DNA of 64,000 nt, from assembly GCF_018736105.1 (NCBI RefSeq), contig NZ_CP076135.1, forward strand, positions 2,168,001 through 2,232,000, given 5' to 3'. The stretch is from Bradyrhizobium sediminis. GTDB lineage: Bacteria; Pseudomonadota; Alphaproteobacteria; Rhizobiales; Xanthobacteraceae. Both the position numbers and the translations under genes were made by a program. The notes under the pieces are model-generated. The model saw only the letters and a program-made list of their open reading frames with translations, searched no databases and was not told the DNA's origin. The first letter of the stretch is position 1; each line of letters begins with the position of its first letter. This document shows, one piece after another, positions 63,795 through 64,000 of this stretch.

Positions 63795-64000
63795 ATGCCC
63801 GTGCAGAACGCGGAAATCGCCGCCATGTTCGACCAGGCCGCTGAACTCCTTGAGATTGGGGGAGAGAACCAGTTTCGCGTGCGCGCCTACCGCCGTGCCG
63901 CACGCGTCATCGAGGGCTTGCCGAAAGCGGCCGAAAGCTTGCTGAAATCGGGACGCGATCTGTCGGAGTTGCCGGGGATTGGCAAGGATCTCGCCGGCAA
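63795..64000 (+). CDS. DNA polymerase/3'-5' exonuclease PolX, N-terminal part (cut by window end)
   Basis: The 68 codons present read PVQNAEIAAMFDQAAELLEI, then ENQFRVRAYRRAARVIEGLP, then SELPGIGKDLAG. This is the N-terminal 8-kDa helix-hairpin-helix domain of bacterial PolX, normally followed by the polymerase palm and a PHP exonuclease domain. It acts in gap-filling base-excision repair. The gene runs off the end of the window, so integrity cannot be judged. Confidence 0.85.
   Translation, partial: MPVQNAEIAAMFDQAAELLEIGGENQFRVRAYRRAARVIEGLPKAAESLLKSGRDLSELPGIGKDLAG

Overview
The window reads as a chromosomal segment of a GC-rich alphaproteobacterium, most likely Bradyrhizobium or a close Nitrobacteraceae relative. 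The reasons are the gene content (oxalyl-CoA decarboxylase with formyl-CoA transferase, several tripartite tricarboxylate transporters, a Liv-type ABC cassette, a giant cyclic glucan synthase), the GC-rich codon use and a REP-like inverted repeat. This assignment is inference, since no rRNA or species marker is present.

Region 1 (0.1-12.1 kb) is an oxalate/formate module. It holds an OxlT-like antiporter, a TctCBA transporter, a 45-residue small protein, formyl-CoA transferase, oxalyl-CoA decarboxylase, a GntR/FCD regulator and a divergent NDP-forming acyl-CoA synthetase. Five copies of a 17-bp palindrome, TGGYAT-N5-ATRCCA, lie upstream of the five transcription units, each 1-3 bases downstream of a -35-like hexamer. 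I read this as one GntR-repressed regulon that includes the small protein and the TctCBA system.

Region 2 (12.1-25.6 kb) holds carboxylate transport and catabolism. It contains a second complete TctCBA, a frameshifted fragment of a tartronate-semialdehyde-reductase-type gene, a VanZ-like protein, a split ThDP decarboxylase, an orphan TctC receptor, a pyrone-dicarboxylate-hydrolase-like amidohydrolase, a D-2-hydroxyacid dehydrogenase and a ThDP acetolactate-synthase-like enzyme. Alanine dehydrogenase with a divergent Lrp regulator and an AraC regulator follow.

Region 3 (25.7-44.3 kb) starts with a livJHMGF-type ABC cassette and an aldehyde dehydrogenase. A haloacid module follows: LysR, DUF485 plus acetate-permease-like symporter, L-2-haloacid dehalogenase and a ketopantoate-reductase-like protein. 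Next is an amine/polyamine module: XRE-cupin regulator, class III aminotransferase, D-amino-acid dehydrogenase and acetylpolyamine amidohydrolase. Its distal part (40.5-44.3 kb) is decaying, with remnants of an aminotransferase, a LysR regulator, an amidase and a peptide-type binding protein around one intact gene.

Region 4 (44.3-64 kb) starts with a short AT-richer gap that carries a copy of the 5' end of dusA, a known integration site, and so may be an island edge. Beyond it lie a 2866-residue cyclic glucan synthase, an ACP-AMP ligase-acyltransferase fusion, a UMF1-type transporter, a universal stress protein, PEBP proteins, a triple-BON protein, an HPF/cold-shock fusion, a nicotinamidase and the start of a PolX gene. 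These stress-type genes are mixed with broken ones (pyruvate dehydrogenase E1-alpha, PEBP, an RNase Z-like protein and a small conserved protein).
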